Shown here piece by piece: positions 7,608-15,739 of a DNA stretch of 36,239 nucleotides (positions are counted from its first letter, which is position 1; each line of letters begins with the position of its first letter). The DNA is from a virus. The stretch lies in the IMG/VR virus record IMGVR_UViG_3300006805_000018, positions 1-36,239 of that record, one strand, 5' to 3'. The notes below the pieces were generated by a model. That model had not been told where the DNA came from, ran no database searches, and saw nothing but the letters and a program-made list of their open reading frames with translations. The translations under genes were made by a program, and so were the position numbers.

Positions 7608-8248
7608 TGAAAACAAATATAGTAATACAGTGAGATTGCTTAGAATACATGAAAACATTGCCTGATAAGTGTATAGATTTAGTACTTACTGATCCACCGT
7701 ATTGAATAGGTATAAAATGAAAAGTAGGGGGGGGAAAGTTAGCTAAAGTAAAAGATTATTGAGAATTTAATAATCGAGATCAATTTAGACCAAGTAGAGA
7801 ATACTTTGAACAGATACAAAGAATAAGTAAAAATGCAATTATTTTTTGATGAAATTATTTTAGCTCTGACTTACCTGATAGCTCTTGCCGAATTGTCCGA
7901 GATAAAAACAACAGCTGAAACTTCGCTGATTGTGAGTTAGCTTGGACTAACTTTAATACTGCAGTGAGGATGTTTAAATGGACTCGAAATGGTATGCTTC
8001 AAGAAGATATGGCTAATAAAGAATTTAGAGAACACCCAACGCAAAAACCAGTACCATTATTTAGACGAATATTAGAAAACTACTCAAAAGAATGAGATAT
8101 AGTCCTTGATTGTTTTGCTTGATCTTGAACTACATGAGTTGCATGTAAAGAATTATGAAGAAAATATATCTTAATAGAAAAAGAACCTAAATATATTGAA
8201 GTAATAAATAAGAGATTATCTACAGTTACCAAGTCTTTATTTGTATAG
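7607..8248 (+). CDS. DNA methyltransferase (N6-adenine or N4-cytosine, beta class)
   Basis: 213 residues in code 25. The catalytic motif D-P-P-Y is at about residues 32-35 and the AdoMet-binding motif F-A-G-S-G-T-T-G lies near residues 170-177, so the motif order is that of the beta class (PF01555 type). T-Q-K-P precedes the second motif, as usual. In F-A-G-S-G-T-T-G all three glycines are TGA, a clear test of the recoding. It methylates phage or host DNA, most simply to protect against restriction. A run of eight G residues (7727-7734) early in the gene could slip and switch it off. Translation is coupled to the previous gene. Confidence 0.9.
7727..7734 (+). repeat. G8 homopolymer inside the methyltransferase gene
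   Basis: Eight consecutive G residues read in frame as the end of a valine codon context followed by three glycines (GGG GGG GGA). The genome is A/T-rich and prefers TGA for glycine, so the tract stands out. Slippage by one base would truncate the enzyme shortly after its D-P-P-Y motif. Confidence 0.85.
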
Positions 8249-8253
8249 ATACC

Positions 8254-8457
8254 ATGATAGACCAAATAATAGATAGACGAATTGAACTATGAAAACAAAT
8301 TAGTGCAACGACTATATTCTCTAGAGCTAAAAGAGCAGACGAAATGATAAGAGCTGGATGGACTATAGATGAGGTTAATATGATAAGCGAATCTAAGTGT
8401 GCTAATATGTTACGGAATATATTAAATGATAATTCTTTTACTACTTATATGTCATAA
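8254..8457 (+). CDS. Small hypothetical protein, paralogue 1
   Basis: 67 residues in code 25. The first 40 or so residues are nearly identical in pattern to the gene at 9449: I-D-R-R-I-E-L-G-K-Q-I-S-A-T-T, then S-R-A-K-R-A and A-G-W-T-x-D-E. The C-termini differ. The two copies flank the D12-class methyltransferase exactly. It is helical and basic with no recognised family. Its stop overlaps the methyltransferase start (TAATG). It could bind DNA or assist the methyltransferases; this is inferred from position only. Confidence 0.75.
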
Positions 8458-9455
8458 TGAGCAGATATTGAATACCATATAAAGGTAGTAAATCAAGGAT
8501 TGTAGATCTGATACTGAAAGTTTTGCCGAAATATTTGCCAGTATGGGATATATTTTGATGATGATGAGCAGTATCTTTGGCTTGTCTTGATTCTTGATTT
8601 CACAATGAGATTAACTACAATGAGCTCGATCCTGATATATACAATCTATTCAAAGCATTGTGTAATGGAGAATTGAATATTAAAGAACTGAAAAAAAGAT
8701 TTATAACAAGAGAAGAATTTATTGAAATAAAAAATAAGGATCATAAAACCCCAATAGATAATGTTATATTGTTATGCTATAGCTTCTGAAATAATATGTC
8801 TTGTTATATGTACTGAAAAGATATAGAGCTTCGAAAACAATTACTACATAAAATACACTTCAAAGATATAAAAGATAAACAAGAGTTTGATGATACATTG
8901 CATCTAATGACAGAAAGTAGAATATTCAAACTTAGAGATAATACAGAATATAGGATATATATGGAGCGAGATTATGAAGATTATTTAAATGATGATTATC
9001 CAAGAAATAAATTAAGACATAAAATAATTAGTAGAAAAACATTAGATTGAATAGAATTATGAAATTATAAAGATGATTTTGATGCACAGAATTATCAGCT
9101 AGAGAGACTACAGAGACTAGAGAGACTACAGAGCCTAGAGAGACTACAGAGCCTAGAGAGACTAGAGTTACATAATAAAGACTATAGGGATTTAGATATA
9201 CCAGCAGGAGATGTTATATATTGTGATCCTCCATATGAAAATTCACATCAATATAAAATATGAATGTTTGACTCAGTAGCATTCCGAGAACGAGCAGAGG
9301 AGAAATCAAAAACTAATCCTATATTTATATCAAGTTATATTGGTAGAGACTGACGGAAAGAAATTGATACAGGTAAATGAAATATAATGTCTAAAAAAGA
9401 TTGAAAACATACAGACCATAAAGAAAAAATATTTTATAAATGATTATCATGGTAG
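8457..9455 (+). CDS. D12-class N6-adenine DNA methyltransferase (Dam-like)
   Basis: 332 residues in code 25. The N-terminus I-P-Y-K-G-S-K is the AdoMet-binding P-Y-x-G-x-K motif of the D12 (alpha) class. F-G-G-G-A-V-S-L is motif I near residue 33; its three glycines are TGA TGA TGA. C-D-P-P-Y-E is the catalytic motif, near residues 255-260. This is the Dam-type order. The middle part would hold target recognition and contains a run of L-E-R-L-Q-(R/S) repeats at about residues 215-237, encoded by 18-bp tandem repeats. The gene is flanked by two copies of a small paralogous gene, as if it had been inserted with, or between, a duplication. Confidence 0.88.
9099..9167 (+). repeat. 18-bp tandem repeat within the D12 methyltransferase
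   Basis: Three full copies and one partial copy of an 18-bp unit beginning CTAGAGAGACTACAGAG. The copies differ by a single base at the end of the first. Each adds six residues (L-E-R-L-Q-R or L-E-R-L-Q-S). Because the unit length is a multiple of three, gain or loss of copies would lengthen or shorten a helical linker in the protein without breaking the frame. Confidence 0.9.
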
Positions 9456-9622
9456 ATAAAATAATTGATAGACGAATTGAATTATGAAAGCAGATTAGTG
9501 CTACTACTGTAATATCAAGAGCAAAGAGAGCTAAAGAGATGATGAGAGCTTGATGGACTATGGATGAGATATGCACTAAAAAATCATGGTCAAAAATTAT
9601 ACAACCAAAGAAATCCACCTAG
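9449..9622 (+). CDS. Small hypothetical protein, paralogue 2
   Basis: 57 residues in code 25, related along its first 40 residues to the protein of the gene at 8254 (I-I-D-R-R-I-E-L-G-K-Q-I-S-A-T-T). Similarity continues at the DNA level, so the duplication is fairly recent. The C-terminus is basic (K-K-S-W-S-K-I-I-Q-P-K-K-S-T). It overlaps the methyltransferase stop by 7 nt and is the last gene of the left + strand unit; the terminator stem starts within its final codons. Confidence 0.7.
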
Positions 9623-9635
9623 TGTGGGTTTTTTT
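9613..9635 (+). terminator. Intrinsic terminator of the left + strand unit
   Basis: A 6-bp stem (ATCCAC/GTGGGT, one G-T pair) with a 5-nt loop is followed directly by a run of seven T. It overlaps the stop codon of the last + strand gene and ends the transcript that begins in the recombination region. Confidence 0.8.
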
Positions 9636-9808
9636 ATAACTAAAAATCTCACAACTTTTACAAGACTACACACATATAGCCAAGAAAAATAAATTGAGAT
9701 TTAGTGTTTTGAATATAATTCAAAATTGGTTTAGGACCCAAGATTGATTTATAGTAAAGACATGAGGTTTTGCAAGTTATTTAATATAAAATCTATCTAC
9801 AAGTAATT
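9636..9808. other. Gene-free convergent region with A/T-rich inverted repeats
   Basis: No open frame is credible on either strand. Two perfect inverted repeats stand out: AAATCTCA (9644-9651) with TGAGATTT (9695-9702), enclosing 43 nt, and TTTTGAAT/ATTCAAAA (9707-9725) with a 3-nt loop. The segment lies between the terminator of the + strand unit and a terminator for - strand transcripts. It may only be a transcriptional buffer, but such symmetric A/T-rich DNA is also typical of replication or packaging sites. Confidence 0.45.
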
Positions 9809-9834
9809 AAAAACCACTATAACTAGTATAGTGG
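9809..9834 (-). terminator. Strong intrinsic terminator (- strand)
   Basis: The 8-bp perfect stem CCACTATA/TATAGTGG has a 5-nt loop. On the - strand it is followed by five T (five A at 9809-9813 on the given strand). It lies about 120 nt beyond the CHAP gene and its own terminator, so it is either a backup terminator or the end of a separate small RNA. Confidence 0.8.
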
Positions 9835-9910
9835 CTTGATATGGGCTTATCTTAGCGGTTATTTATTCTAAGGCTTATATTCTACATTGTAGGGTATATA
9901 TTATACCTTG
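9835..9910 (-). ncRNA. Candidate small structured RNA between two - strand terminators
   Basis: On the - strand this stretch can form GGTATA/TATACC with a 3-nt loop, CTAC/GTAG, and CTTAG/CTAAG, and ends in the strong terminator at 9809-9834. It starts just after the CHAP-gene terminator, with TATAAT at its left end as a possible -10 box, although no -35 box is convincing. It could instead be an extended 3' end of the late transcript. Confidence 0.3.
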
Positions 9911-9915
9911 TGAGT

Positions 9916-9933
9916 AAAAACGCTCGTTACGTT
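9916..9933 (-). terminator. Weak intrinsic terminator after the CHAP endolysin
   Basis: On the - strand AACG/CGTT with a 7-nt loop is followed by TTTTT, about 25 nt after the CHAP stop codon. The stem is short. Flanking GTGA/TCAC could extend the fold around the U-run. Confidence 0.5.
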
Positions 9934-9957
9934 CACATTATTATTATAATATGTCAA

Positions 9958-10395
9958 TTATTTCTTCCTATAGAAATTTAGTACTGGATATTGTCACCAC
10001 TTATGAAACTGCACCATGATTGCATCTTCTCAATATCAGGATCAATCTCATGTTTTTGCATTTTGAGATATGATATAATAACCTCAATCAATTTGTTTAT
10101 GGATTACTCACACATGTCAGTCAGGGTTTCACTTAAAAGCATTAATCACTATAATGTCTCATCTCTCTGCTCTTACTGTTGGTCATGGTGTTAGCTTGTG
10201 TCGTAGTGCTGGGTCAAATGTTCAACCCTTTTTATAGGTAGCTTTCCTTGCAGATCATCCAAAAGATCATAGCTTTATACCATGTACTTGTAGCGAGTAG
10301 TCTTTTACTTGAGCAACACACTGAAATCAGTATTGTGGTGATTCTTGTACTTTCTCTGTTAGTCTAAGAATTAAGTAGTCGTTATGTAGTAACAT
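9958..10395 (-). CDS. CHAP-domain endolysin
   Basis: 145 residues in code 25. It fits a CHAP (cysteine, histidine-dependent amidohydrolase/peptidase) domain across most of its length: Q-C-V-A-Q-V-K-D-Y with the nucleophile C26, G-D-I-I-V-I near residue 79, G-H-V-G-V-I-H with H94, and Y-I-I-S-Q-N with the third polar residue near 111. These enzymes cut peptidoglycan peptides or amide bonds. There is no signal peptide, so release through the holin (12544) is expected. Its start overlaps the stop of the preceding membrane-protein gene (TAATG). It is the last gene of the late - strand unit and is followed by terminators. Confidence 0.82.
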
Positions 10396-10571
10396 TATTT
10401 ATTGTTAGAATTAAAAGCCCCAGTCTTAGGGAGTTCTTTTTTTGATTCTTCTAGTATTCGTATCTCAACTTGTTTCATAGGTTCACATCTTGGAATAGCT
10501 ACAGATTGTTTACCAAGAAAATAAAACAAGATACAAGTCAGAATAGTTAGTATTCAAATAAATCTATTCAT
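10395..10571 (-). CDS. Small membrane-anchored protein of the lysis group
   Basis: 58 residues in code 25. One N-terminal membrane segment (about residues 3-20, F-I-G-I-L-T-I-L-T-C-I-L-F-Y-F-L-G) is followed by a short charged tail with C-E-P-M-K-Q. A lipoprotein-like or spanin-like role is possible because it is wedged between other lysis-group genes and coupled to the CHAP gene. An L-P-K-T-G string near the C-terminus is not followed by a membrane segment, so it is not a sortase signal. Confidence 0.6.
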
Positions 10572-10698
10572 TATTATTAGTTAATGGTAAATCATTATTT
10601 TCCAATACTTCTTTGATCTCTTTTCTAATTATGGGGAAATCTACAAATTGATCTTGTAGACTATCCAAATAATTAGTAGTTCGTATTTCTAATTGCAT
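10564..10698 (-). CDS. Small hypothetical protein
   Basis: 44 residues without TGA codons, acidic and probably helical (Y-L-D-S-L-Q-D-Q-F-V-D-F). Its ATG overlaps the metallophosphoesterase stop as TAATG, and its own stop overlaps the next start by 8 nt. This tight coupling on both sides supports it as a real gene. No function is recognised. Confidence 0.55.
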   Translation of the reverse strand: MQLEIRTTNYLDSLQDQFVDFPIIRKEIKEVLENNDLPLTNNNE

Positions 10699-11735
10699 TA
10701 GCGATGTTCTCTTATTTCTAATTCAGGTCAGGTTTTTTTATCAATAATAGTTCAGTACATTGTATTGTTAACCTGATCAACTCAATATCTTTTATTCCAT
10801 TCTCATAGTTCTCATGCTGCTCATCTCTGATTTACTACTACACCTCATACTCTATGTGTTCGCTCTTTGTGTTTGTCAAATCTACTAAATCATCTTGTCT
10901 TTATTCAACCTTGTGGGTTCTCACTAATCATTAACTCTGGGATCTGTTTTTCTGCTACTGCATCACCATGATCTCGTCAATGTAGATGGCTTCCGTATTT
11001 TTCATACTGTCTTGGTTTACAATCTCACATGATTTCAATATTTGGGTGGTTTTCAAATAATCTCTCTAGCATATGATGGAAGAAATGGGACTTCACATAA
11101 TCATGGTTTCAAGGTACTATTCTAACTCATGTTTTAGTTTGTTGTCAAAGATAATCTAAGATATTACAATATAAGTCTGTAACACGCTTCCAGCTATCTT
11201 TTTCTTTCATATTGTTTTGCTGCTCTGTTCACTTAGTAGTCTTATAGTTAATGTCAGAATTCCATAGATCTCAACCACTTACAAATCTTAACTCATCTGC
11301 TCAATTAATAAGTAGTTTATCTGTTAATCTTTTGATTGCTTGGATGGTTCTTTTATCCTGACTATCAATGTTTCACTTACCACCGATCTTATCGTAATGT
11401 AGATCTCAAGCCTCAATAACTCATAACTTGTTTGAGTTTCTCACTATTTCATCTATATCTCGGATAGGTGGGGTATATCAATCTAATAGCTCTACAATAG
11501 TCTTCTGTGTCTCACTTACTCTAGGTCTAGCAGTAATGTTTACCCTGTAGTTCTCTGCTATCATAATACCATCATGATCTTTATTCTTCATACTTGTATC
11601 CCATTTGGTAGCGTCTACTTTCTCAATTATCCATTCATCATTTGCTAGTTTTAGTACTTCTGCTAGTTGTTGTTCTGTAATCACCCTTTCAGGTGCAATA
11701 GGTCATGATACTTGAATATTGAGTAGTTTTTCCAT
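10698..11735 (-). CDS. Calcineurin-like metallophosphoesterase
   Basis: 345 residues in code 25. The metal-binding motifs appear in order: E-A-G-D-L-H (about residue 110, D-x-H), S-G-G-D-L-W-N (about 155, G-D), V-P-G-N-H-D (about 205, G-N-H-D), and H-G-R-D-H-G-D (about 253). The N-terminal 90 residues are a separate region with E-Q-Q-L-A-E-V-L-K-L-A and may bind DNA or a partner. Related phage proteins act on phosphodiesters or phosphoproteins; the substrate here is unknown. Its location in the lysis group is unusual. Translation is coupled to both neighbours by TAATG overlaps. Confidence 0.82.
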
Positions 11736-11839
11736 TATCAAATAAGGGTATGAATTAAAAGCTGTATTATTCAAAGCACAATGCCTAATATACAAATTAG
11801 TATGATTCAAAAGTTGAATTTATCAAAATTATCTAACAT
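11735..11839 (-). CDS. 34-residue membrane peptide
   Basis: 34 residues in code 25 with one hydrophobic helix (F-G-I-I-L-I-C-I-L-G-I-V-L-G-I-I-Q-L-L-I). It overlaps the upstream gene by 7 nt and the downstream gene by 1 nt (TAATG). Size and position in a lysis group suggest a small holin, antiholin or pinholin-type factor, but nothing beyond hydrophobicity supports this. Confidence 0.5.
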
Positions 11840-12048
11840 CTATTTAATGAAGAACTAAGCTCGAAGTTAATCATATTGATTGTACGTTCGAGGTTTCTCA
11901 TGCTCATGTCTAGTCTAAGGGCTTTGAAAATCTCTTTCTCGTATTTCTTTTGTTGATAGTAGGTGATTTGACCGCTTGCCCTGATCCTAGAGAGTTTTCT
12001 TTTCTCTCGGTTAATGTAATCAAGCTGGGGGTCAATATTTTCGATCAT
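11833..12048 (-). CDS. Small coiled-coil protein
   Basis: 71 residues with no TGA codon, ending in TAG. It is strongly helical and charged (L-D-Y-I-N-R-E-K-R-K-L-S-R-I-R-A-S-G), with later Y-Y-Q-Q-K-K-Y-E-K-E-I-F-K-A-L. The first 139 nt lie in the same strand as the 3' part of the papain-like gene but in another frame, the longest overlap in the genome. Its ATG forms an ATGA with an in-frame TGA of the upstream gene. No family is recognised. Confidence 0.65.
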   Translation of the reverse strand: MIENIDPQLDYINREKRKLSRIRASGQITYYQQKKYEKEIFKALRLDMSMRNLERTINMINFELSSSLNRC

Positions 12049-12506
12049 AATGTTTGTATACTTACAAGATTAATATCTCAACTTGCTATCCTACCATAAC
12101 CTTTATAACCTCGTCCAGTACCAAATGAATTAGCAATATAAATATAATTATTATCATATCACATTGCACATACTAAGTGCCGCTTAATAGTCTGTCAGCT
12201 AAATATTTCAACTTCTTTATCTGCTATATTAAGTAATATTGGTCACTTATTTAGTTGTTCTATTGTTTTTTCTCGTGTGTATCGTTTGCGTTTCGATACT
12301 CTCATTTTATATAGTGCCTGTGGTAAATTATCTACATTATATCAATTATTAGTTAATCATAGTTGTTTTATATATGTTTCAGGTTTACTATCATATCAGT
12401 AAAATGACCCGCACGTTGCAAATGCATGAGCTACACAATAAGGTGTTTCGTACTGATTTGTAATAGTCGCCAACCGACCAGTAAATATAATAACTCAAGT
12501 AATCAT
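11910..12506 (-). CDS. Papain-like (C1A) cysteine protease
   Basis: 198 residues in code 25. Catalytic residues of the papain fold occur in order: Y-C-V-A-H-A-F-A with C24, H-L-V-C-A-M-G-Y-D-N with His near 107, and I-A-N-S-F-G-T-G-R-G-Y-K-G-Y-G-R-I-A with Asn near 124. The last matches the N-S-W-G...G-Y-x-R-I pattern of C1A peptidases. The oxyanion Gln before Cys is not obvious. At about 150 catalytic residues it is a minimal enzyme with no signal peptide. It may help lysis or mature virion proteins. The last 45 residues lie beyond a TGA that overlaps the next ATG as ATGA, and look low in complexity; the functional protein may end there. AGGAG lies 13 nt before the start. Confidence 0.7.
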
Positions 12507-12543
12507 AATCAATTATACTCCTAAAATATCTAATTGCAATAGA

Positions 12544-13032
12544 TTATTCTACTGTGTATCTTTCAATCTTCTTTTCGATTTGACTCTGACCAATTCATAC
12601 TATTTTTAGTAATATTCTAGCAATCCAATCAAGGCTTTTTCTCTCTTCTGTTGTAGATATAATAGCCAAGTTCTCCACCAGTGAAACTACTTCAAATAGC
12701 ATACGAAAAGCAATCAAAAACATTACTCAAGCACTCATTGCGATCGTTACACTGTTGTTATCTACTACATGTGACATATTCCCCATGAATAAAATAGATC
12801 CGGCAATTAAAAAAAGCCAGACAACTTTCTTAAATAATCAATCAGCTCATATTCTGCTAGATACAATCTTTTTAGATCTAGCTATATAAAGTCATACCAT
12901 TGTATCAATGATAGATAAAAACATCACTAAAACAAAAGCACTGATAGCAAACTCTAAACCATACAACTTAAGTCAGATTATGCCTCATATACTTAATGTA
13001 CTAACCTTAAATAATTGTGAAACTCGTGTCAT
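12544..13032 (-). CDS. Phage holin (holin_4-like)
   Basis: 162 residues in code 25; the start at 13032 is the furthest in-frame ATG and gives a full first membrane helix. Hydrophobic segments lie at about residues 14-22, 27-50, 72-88 and 98-115. The stretch F-L-S-I-I-D-T-M-V-G-L-Y-I-A-R followed by I-G-A-D-G-L-F-K-K-V matches the L-D-x-x-T-G-x-x-x-A-x-K...S-x-x-x-x-x-G-x-x-x-K pattern of toxin-secretion/lysis holins. S-L-V-E-N-L-A-I-I near residue 120 matches their E-x-x-S-x-x-E-N motif. It should open the membrane so that the cytosolic CHAP enzyme reaches the wall. Confidence 0.78.
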
Positions 13033-13058
13033 GTGTAAATATCAAATAAATCATGTCC

Positions 13059-13075
13059 GCCCCCAACTAGGGGGC
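13059..13075 (-). promoter_or_regulatory. Strong G/C hairpin between fibre and holin genes
   Basis: The 6-bp stem GCCCCC/GGGGGC with a 5-nt loop is striking in A/T-rich DNA. It lies in the 55-nt gap between the fibre stop and the holin start. There is no U-run on the - strand, so it is not a standard terminator. It may slow RNA polymerase or protect an mRNA end, and so separate structural from lysis expression. Confidence 0.6.
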
Positions 13076-13087
13076 AAGATGATGTAT

Positions 13088-14608
13088 TTAAACTATTGTA
13101 ACCCATGATCATCGTGTTCATGCGTCTCTTTTTCTTATCCGTAGTTTTGGAGTAGTTCATCATCATAAATTATAATACTTCTGTACAGCATATGTATTAT
13201 TATTTCACCAAACTAATGTTTCAACAAATCCATATGAGTCACTTCCACTGGGTTTATTAGATGCATTTTGTACATCAAATATTCATCATGTAAGGTGAGT
13301 ATTTAGATCTGTTCAGTTTGCTAGATTAATACTTGATCATGAAGATACTCATTTTGCAAAAACTACTCAGCTTGCAGATATCTCAAATAATACATTACTA
13401 TTCGCTGCGTTTGTTATATATATTATTGCTCATGTTCAATCTGTAGTTGGTGTCAATCTAACTCAATATCATCATAATCAAGTGAATGATTGATTTCCGT
13501 TGAAAGTATTTCCCCCATTAATAAAAGCTACATCATTATCAGTTACTGCTGTATTAAGTTGAGCGGCTGTAAATGTTGAGTTTAGTTTCCCACTGGCATA
13601 TCCATCATAAGTAGTTTTTAATGTTGTTGTAAAACTAGCTGTAGTGTTTGTTAAGACTGTGGATAGTGGCTGGTATAGAGTATCTAGATATGTCTTCAAT
13701 ACTGATTTAATATTAGACCATAGTGATGGTTTCCATAATCAAGTAGATACTTCTTTCACTAGTACACTATCTCAATCTTGTATTGCTGTATAAGCTGTAC
13801 TTGACACATTATGTAATTCTTCTAGTTCGTAACCATTTTGTATGGCGTATAGAATACGACCATTAGTTGACTGACTTCTTGTAACTGTTCCAATAAATAC
13901 TGCATGATTTGGAGCTGTAGGGGCTGTAGTAGTTACTTGTCAGTCCGTAGTAGATAACCATAGCTTTGTACCAATAGTATAAGCAGAAGTATCAAGATTA
14001 TCTACCTCACCGCTTGTTACAATATAACCAGTTGCATCGTTGGCAACATCTTCATATATTGCTCATACTGTCTTAGATGACATAGCTTCTGTAGTAGCGT
14101 TTGCCTTTAGGGCTTCAGGATGTGACCCGCTAGATGATGATGATTTCAGGTATACAATTGTTCATTTTGTTAGGGTCGCACCAGTCTTATTAATAAATGA
14201 GACCATTTCTTTATGCGCGGAGTTTACTATTCAATCATTGTTCGTGTCGTATGTAGATTTAAGCATATCGCCTCATCCAGAGCTTCATATAGCATCAGAC
14301 ACAGCTTTACTGGTTGGTACTGTTGTGTCATCTGATCAGAGTATAGTGGTGATAGTCTTTCAACTATCTTTCAAGATTTTACCAGTTACAGAATCAAACA
14401 AAACAATTCAATCAGTCGTACTTGACGGTGGTCAGACAACCTCTCAACTAAAGTTACTAGATGGAGTACCAAAAAACTGCTTTTCTATTGATTTTTTAGA
14501 TAGCTTATAAATAGCATCATCTTGTTTCTCTAGTCTTTCCTCAATCTCTAGCTCAAGACCTTTTATATAGTTATAGATAACCTCTTGATCACTTATTTCT
14601 TCTGGCAT
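13088..14608 (-). CDS. Tail fibre / receptor-binding protein
   Basis: 506 residues in code 25. The N-terminus is a short coiled coil (residues about 1-45, E-I-S-D-Q-E-V-I...L-E-I-E-E-R-L-E). Next come a fibre-like segment (G-I-V-L-F-D-S-V-T-G-K-I-L-K-D-S-G), a repeat-poor beta-rich region with T/S/N/G bias, and a C-terminal domain ending G-F-V-E-T-L-V-W-G-N-N...R-D-A-G-T-R-G-S-W-V-T-I-V. That is a common C-terminal form of phage fibres, where the tip binds the host surface. It is the most distal structural gene before the lysis group. The start is the first ATG after the previous gene, matching the coiled coil. Confidence 0.8.
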
Positions 14609-14621
14609 TATTATAGATTAT

Positions 14622-14873
14622 TTAATAAATTCGTTTTGTTCTTTGTAATACTTGAATCAGTATTATATTTCATGAGTTATTAACTATATAATCTCAATTA
14701 TTTCTTTGTAATTCTTGTAACTCTTGTACTGGAGATTCTATTCATAACCATGGAGATGTAATGTCTTCATTACTTTGTCGGTTAGTTGTTGTATTTCAGT
14801 TATTATCTCGGCTGCTTATAGTCTCTGACTCTCTATCTCGATCTGTAGCAGTAGTTGTATTGATAGTTCGCAT
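14622..14873 (-). CDS. Hypothetical protein between fibre genes
   Basis: 83 residues in code 25. The first half is very rich in T, N, S, R and D (T-T-T-A-T-D-R-D-R-E-S-E); the second half has L-Q-E-L-Q-R and may be helical. No family is recognised. Its place between two fibre genes suggests a virion or fibre-assembly role. The gap to the next gene is 13 nt. Confidence 0.6.
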
Positions 14874-14904
14874 ATTTATTAACTAGATACATAAAAGGAG
14901 GGCA

Positions 14905-14927
14905 GTACATACCTGCCTTGTATGTAC
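14905..14927 (-). terminator. Possible terminator after the second fibre gene
   Basis: The 7-bp perfect stem GTACATA/TATGTAC (9-nt loop) lies directly after the fibre stop. On the - strand it is followed by TGCCCTCCTTTT, so the U-run is short and offset. An alternative GGCAG/CTGCC hairpin shares the same bases. It may only partly terminate. Confidence 0.35.
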
Positions 14928-15704
14928 CTAACTAATCTTGATTATATCAAGGTATGCGTTTGTCACAACTACTCAAGTACCAGAGAAAGATCAAACAACT
15001 AATGCAACCACTGATGGTGATGATATAGTAAACATAGTCCTAGGTGAATATACTCAGTCGCTATTTGAGTTTGCTGAATTATTATACGCTCTACCAACTT
15101 GTCAATTTTGCATTCATCATAATGTTATATGATAATTTAATATAACAGATGATGTTCAAGATATTCATACTAGTCATGAGATATAATATGTTCATGCTGG
15201 AAGAGTTATATCTCATCATGAAACACTGGCTCAAATATTATCAAATAATTCAGTATTTAATAATACTCTAACTCATCATGATGGTACTGACTGTGGAGAG
15301 GACAGATTATATAATGCACATTTAGTTTTTACTGCATTATATACACTACCTGTAACATAACTAGATCAGTTGGATCAAGCTTCTAGATCGGCTTGAGATA
15401 TAGCATTAATAGCATCTAGCTTACTTTTATTAGCTGTAGTATATGACTCTTGTGTATTATCTAATACCGTTTTATTGCTGTGTGTATGTCTAGCTGTTGT
15501 GTTAGCTTCGACTGTAGAGTTGCTGCTCACTTCTGCATCAAAATCAGTAATCTCGCTCGCTGTATGAGTATGTGGTAGTTTCTTAATAGTATCAAGTGCG
15601 ATAGTATAGGCATCATTACTATCTTCACTATTCAATATTAAAACCCTATCATTGAGATGATAAGATCATTTTACTGGTAGTGAGGATAGTGGGATGTTGC
15701 TCAT
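14928..15704 (-). CDS. Tail fibre-like protein with a C-terminal jelly-roll-like domain
   Basis: 258 residues in code 25. Residues about 35-100 carry fibre-type features: L-P-H-T-H-T-A-S-E-I-T-D-F and T-A-R-H-T-H-S-N-K-T-V-L-D, which are histidine-containing collar patterns common in phage fibres, and T-T-A-N-K-S-K-L-D-A-I. Residues about 150-258 (P-A-G-T-Y-Y-I-S-G-L-V-G-I-S-G, then V-G-R-A-Y-N-N-S) look like a C1q/TNF-like or other jelly-roll head used for trimerisation and receptor binding. It precedes the 506-residue fibre gene, so the phage probably carries two fibre types or a fibre and its adapter. Confidence 0.75.
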
Positions 15705-15739
15705 TGGTTCTGTTATATCTAAAAACTATTTTTCTGCAA

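Noticed and set aside
9099-9167. CRISPR-like repeat
   Set aside because: The repeats are contiguous, in frame and inside a gene, with no spacers.
10395-10571. L-P-K-T-G string, a possible sortase signal
   Set aside because: It is not followed by a hydrophobic segment and basic tail; the membrane helix is at the other end of the protein.
14040-14510. 156-codon open frame on the + strand
   Set aside because: It is antisense to the 506-residue fibre gene, which reads cleanly in code 25 with fibre-like sequence; the + frame is a shadow created by low TAA/TAG content.
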